Shown piece by piece: positions 62,908-64,000 of a DNA stretch of 64,000 nucleotides. Below the pieces are notes generated by a model, which made no database searches, had not been told where the DNA came from, and saw only the letters and a program-made list of their open reading frames with translations. Position 1 is the stretch's first letter. Each line of letters starts with the position of its first letter. Origin of the DNA: Pseudomonadota bacterium (lineage in GTDB: Bacteria > Desulfobacterota > Desulfovibrionia > Desulfovibrionales > Desulfovibrionaceae); NCBI GenBank assembly GCA_023460395.1, contig JAEWQB010000001.1:1-64000 (forward strand), read 5' to 3'. The position numbers and the translations under genes were made by a program.

Positions 62908-64000
62908 CTAGGCGCTCCTTTTGCGGGCTTTGAAATTCCGGCTGATCTGCATACAGACCATACAGCCGCTACACAGCGACTCGTCCACCTGCACACCTGC
63001 GTCGTCGCGGTAAAAGGCCGGGCAGGCCAGCTCGTTGAGCACCTGATCGGTTTCTGGTCCCTGTTCCGCCACATATGCGGCCTGCGGGCGTGCCATCTTC
63101 AGTGTGCGCCGGGCATACAGCACACACGGTTCTTCCGCAATAATAACCCGCACACCGGACTTGGCCTTCATTTCTTCAACAACGCGCCGGGTACTCTTAA
63201 TATTAAAGGGTTTCACTTTTGCCACTTCGGTCACGCCGCAGCCGCGCACAATGGATTCAATATCCAGATGCACGCAGGTATCGCCGAGCACTGCGGCGTC
63301 CACACCGGGGTTAATCTGGTGTCCGGTCATGGCTGTCGTGCCATTATCAAGAATGACAAGCAGCACATTATGGCGGTTATACACCGCATTTACCAACCCG
63401 GTAATGCCGGAATGGAAAAAGGTGGAGTCACCGATAAAGGCCACCACGTCTTTTCCCGTGGAACGCGCGAACCCGGACCCGGCGGAAACGGAAGACCCCA
63501 TACAGAAAAGAAAATCTGCGGCTTTAAGCGGCGGCAGCAGTCCCAGCGTGTAGCAGCCGATATCGCTGGAGTAGTAGGCAGTGTCCCCGTAAACTTGCCG
63601 GATAGTGTAGTACGCCGCACGGTGCGAACAGCCTGCGCATAAGTTTGGCGGGCGTACCGGCAGTTCGGGATCTCCGGCGTTACACACCGGAGATTCAGGC
63701 TTGGCATCCAAATGTTCTGCCAGCGCCATCTGTATAGCCGTGGTGGTATATTCACCTTGCCGCGTCAGATAGTCTCCTTTGCCGACAACACTGAGCGAAA
63801 GCCCCAGTTCCTGCACCATGGCACGCACCGCATTTTCCAGCAGCGGTTCCAATTCTTCAATGATGACGACCTTGGAAACTCCACGCAAGAAATCCTGCAT
63901 CAGCGAGGTGGGCAATGGCCACGTCATGCCCAGTTCCAGCACGCTCACCTTTTCTTCCCAGCCCTGCTCCGCCAGCACGTCAGCCAGATAGGAACGGGCA
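62908..64000 (-). CDS. iorA: Indolepyruvate:ferredoxin oxidoreductase alpha subunit (5' end outside window)
   Basis: IorA carries the thiamine diphosphate site. The frame is open to the right edge, so the N-terminal part is missing; GTG 63978 is internal. The visible part has the TPP-binding region (CAGCSHRAAYYTIRQVYG, GDSTFFHSGITGLVNAVYN) and a short C-terminal ferredoxin-like segment. In that segment only the CPAF Cys of the first cluster and three Cys of the second (LCSGCMVCMQIS) remain, with Ser where the fourth is expected, so the usual two [4Fe-4S] clusters seem reduced. It is followed by iorB after two bases. Confidence 0.9.
   Translation of the reverse strand, partial: ARSYLADVLAEQGWEEKVSVLELGMTWPLPTSLMQDFLRGVSKVVIIEELEPLLENAVRAMVQELGLSLSVVGKGDYLTRQGEYTTTAIQMALAEHLDAKPESPVCNAGDPELPVRPPNLCAGCSHRAAYYTIRQVYGDTAYYSSDIGCYTLGLLPPLKAADFLFCMGSSVSAGSGFARSTGKDVVAFIGDSTFFHSGITGLVNAVYNRHNVLLVILDNGTTAMTGHQINPGVDAAVLGDTCVHLDIESIVRGCGVTEVAKVKPFNIKSTRRVVEEMKAKSGVRVIIAEEPCVLYARRTLKMARPQAAYVAEQGPETDQVLNELACPAFYRDDAGVQVDESLCSGCMVCMQISRNFKARKRSA

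Noticed and set aside
1..64000. CRISPR arrays, insertion sequences, integrases and prophage genes
   Set aside because: No regular direct repeats with spacers, no transposase or integrase frame and no phage structural genes were seen.

Overview
The window is a gene-dense chromosomal segment from a bacterium with fairly high GC content. Genes are packed on both strands with short gaps. The gene set suggests a flagellated anaerobic deltaproteobacterium, most likely of the Desulfovibrio type (order Desulfovibrionales). Pointers are rubrerythrin, indolepyruvate:ferredoxin oxidoreductase (IorAB), a UbiD-type decarboxylase, TrmFO, a sigma-54 activator, and flagellar genes with recognisable sigma-28 and sigma-54 promoters. 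The species cannot be named from the sequence. No tRNA, rRNA, CRISPR array, insertion sequence or prophage was seen.

Layout. 1-7.3 kb: a dsbD gene cut by the left edge, facing a minus-strand unit that encodes a polar amino-acid ABC transporter (ATPase, binding protein, two permeases), PrmA and a family-9 glycosyltransferase. 7.3-10.5 kb: a solitary 98-aa repeat protein between two terminators, then dut-argD. 10.5-16.2 kb: glgP, trmFO, a YfbR-like HD hydrolase and a YjdF-like membrane protein. 16.3-22.5 kb: flagellin with a sigma-28 promoter, panB, a cysteine-peptidase-like protein, then panC-DUF502-metK. 22.6-27.1 kb: a DUF4344 metallopeptidase, nth overlapping an RNase H-like nuclease, cutA and a PfkB kinase. 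27.3-36.6 kb: an accessory-rich part with a FlxA-like protein (sigma-28 promoter), an HMA protein lacking one metal cysteine, miaB with a DUF151 nuclease, an EF-hand protein (sigma-54-like promoter), a PHP phosphoesterase, an exported adenosine-deaminase-like protein with lost zinc ligands, and a TPR protein with a dead receiver domain. 36.9-49 kb: darP/yjgA, a binding-protein-GGDEF fusion, an MBL-fold lactonase-like protein, OsmC, pgl, topB, rubrerythrin, an OmpR-type regulator and ubiD. 49.3-52.2 kb: divergent copA and copZ. 52.4-60.4 kb: a minus-strand flagellar hook and filament-cap cluster, zf-HC2 gene-flgD-flgE-flgK-flgL-fliD. 60.7-64 kb: iorA (cut by the right edge), iorB and a sigma-54 activator in one unit.

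How it fits together. The flagellar theme is spread over several loci. The hook, junction and cap genes sit in one cluster. Flagellin and at least two small exported-looking proteins (FlxA-like and EF-hand) sit alone but carry flagellar-class promoters. FlgL and FlgK share an inserted beta-rich domain with an Asp-box motif (S-x-D-x-G-x-T-W), present twice in FlgL and once in FlgK. Several proteins look like active families whose key residues are gone: the adenosine-deaminase-like protein, the TPR protein's receiver, the HMA protein and the IorA ferredoxin domain. These, with the Asp-box inserts, are the most interesting features here; no clear defence or biosynthetic island was found.
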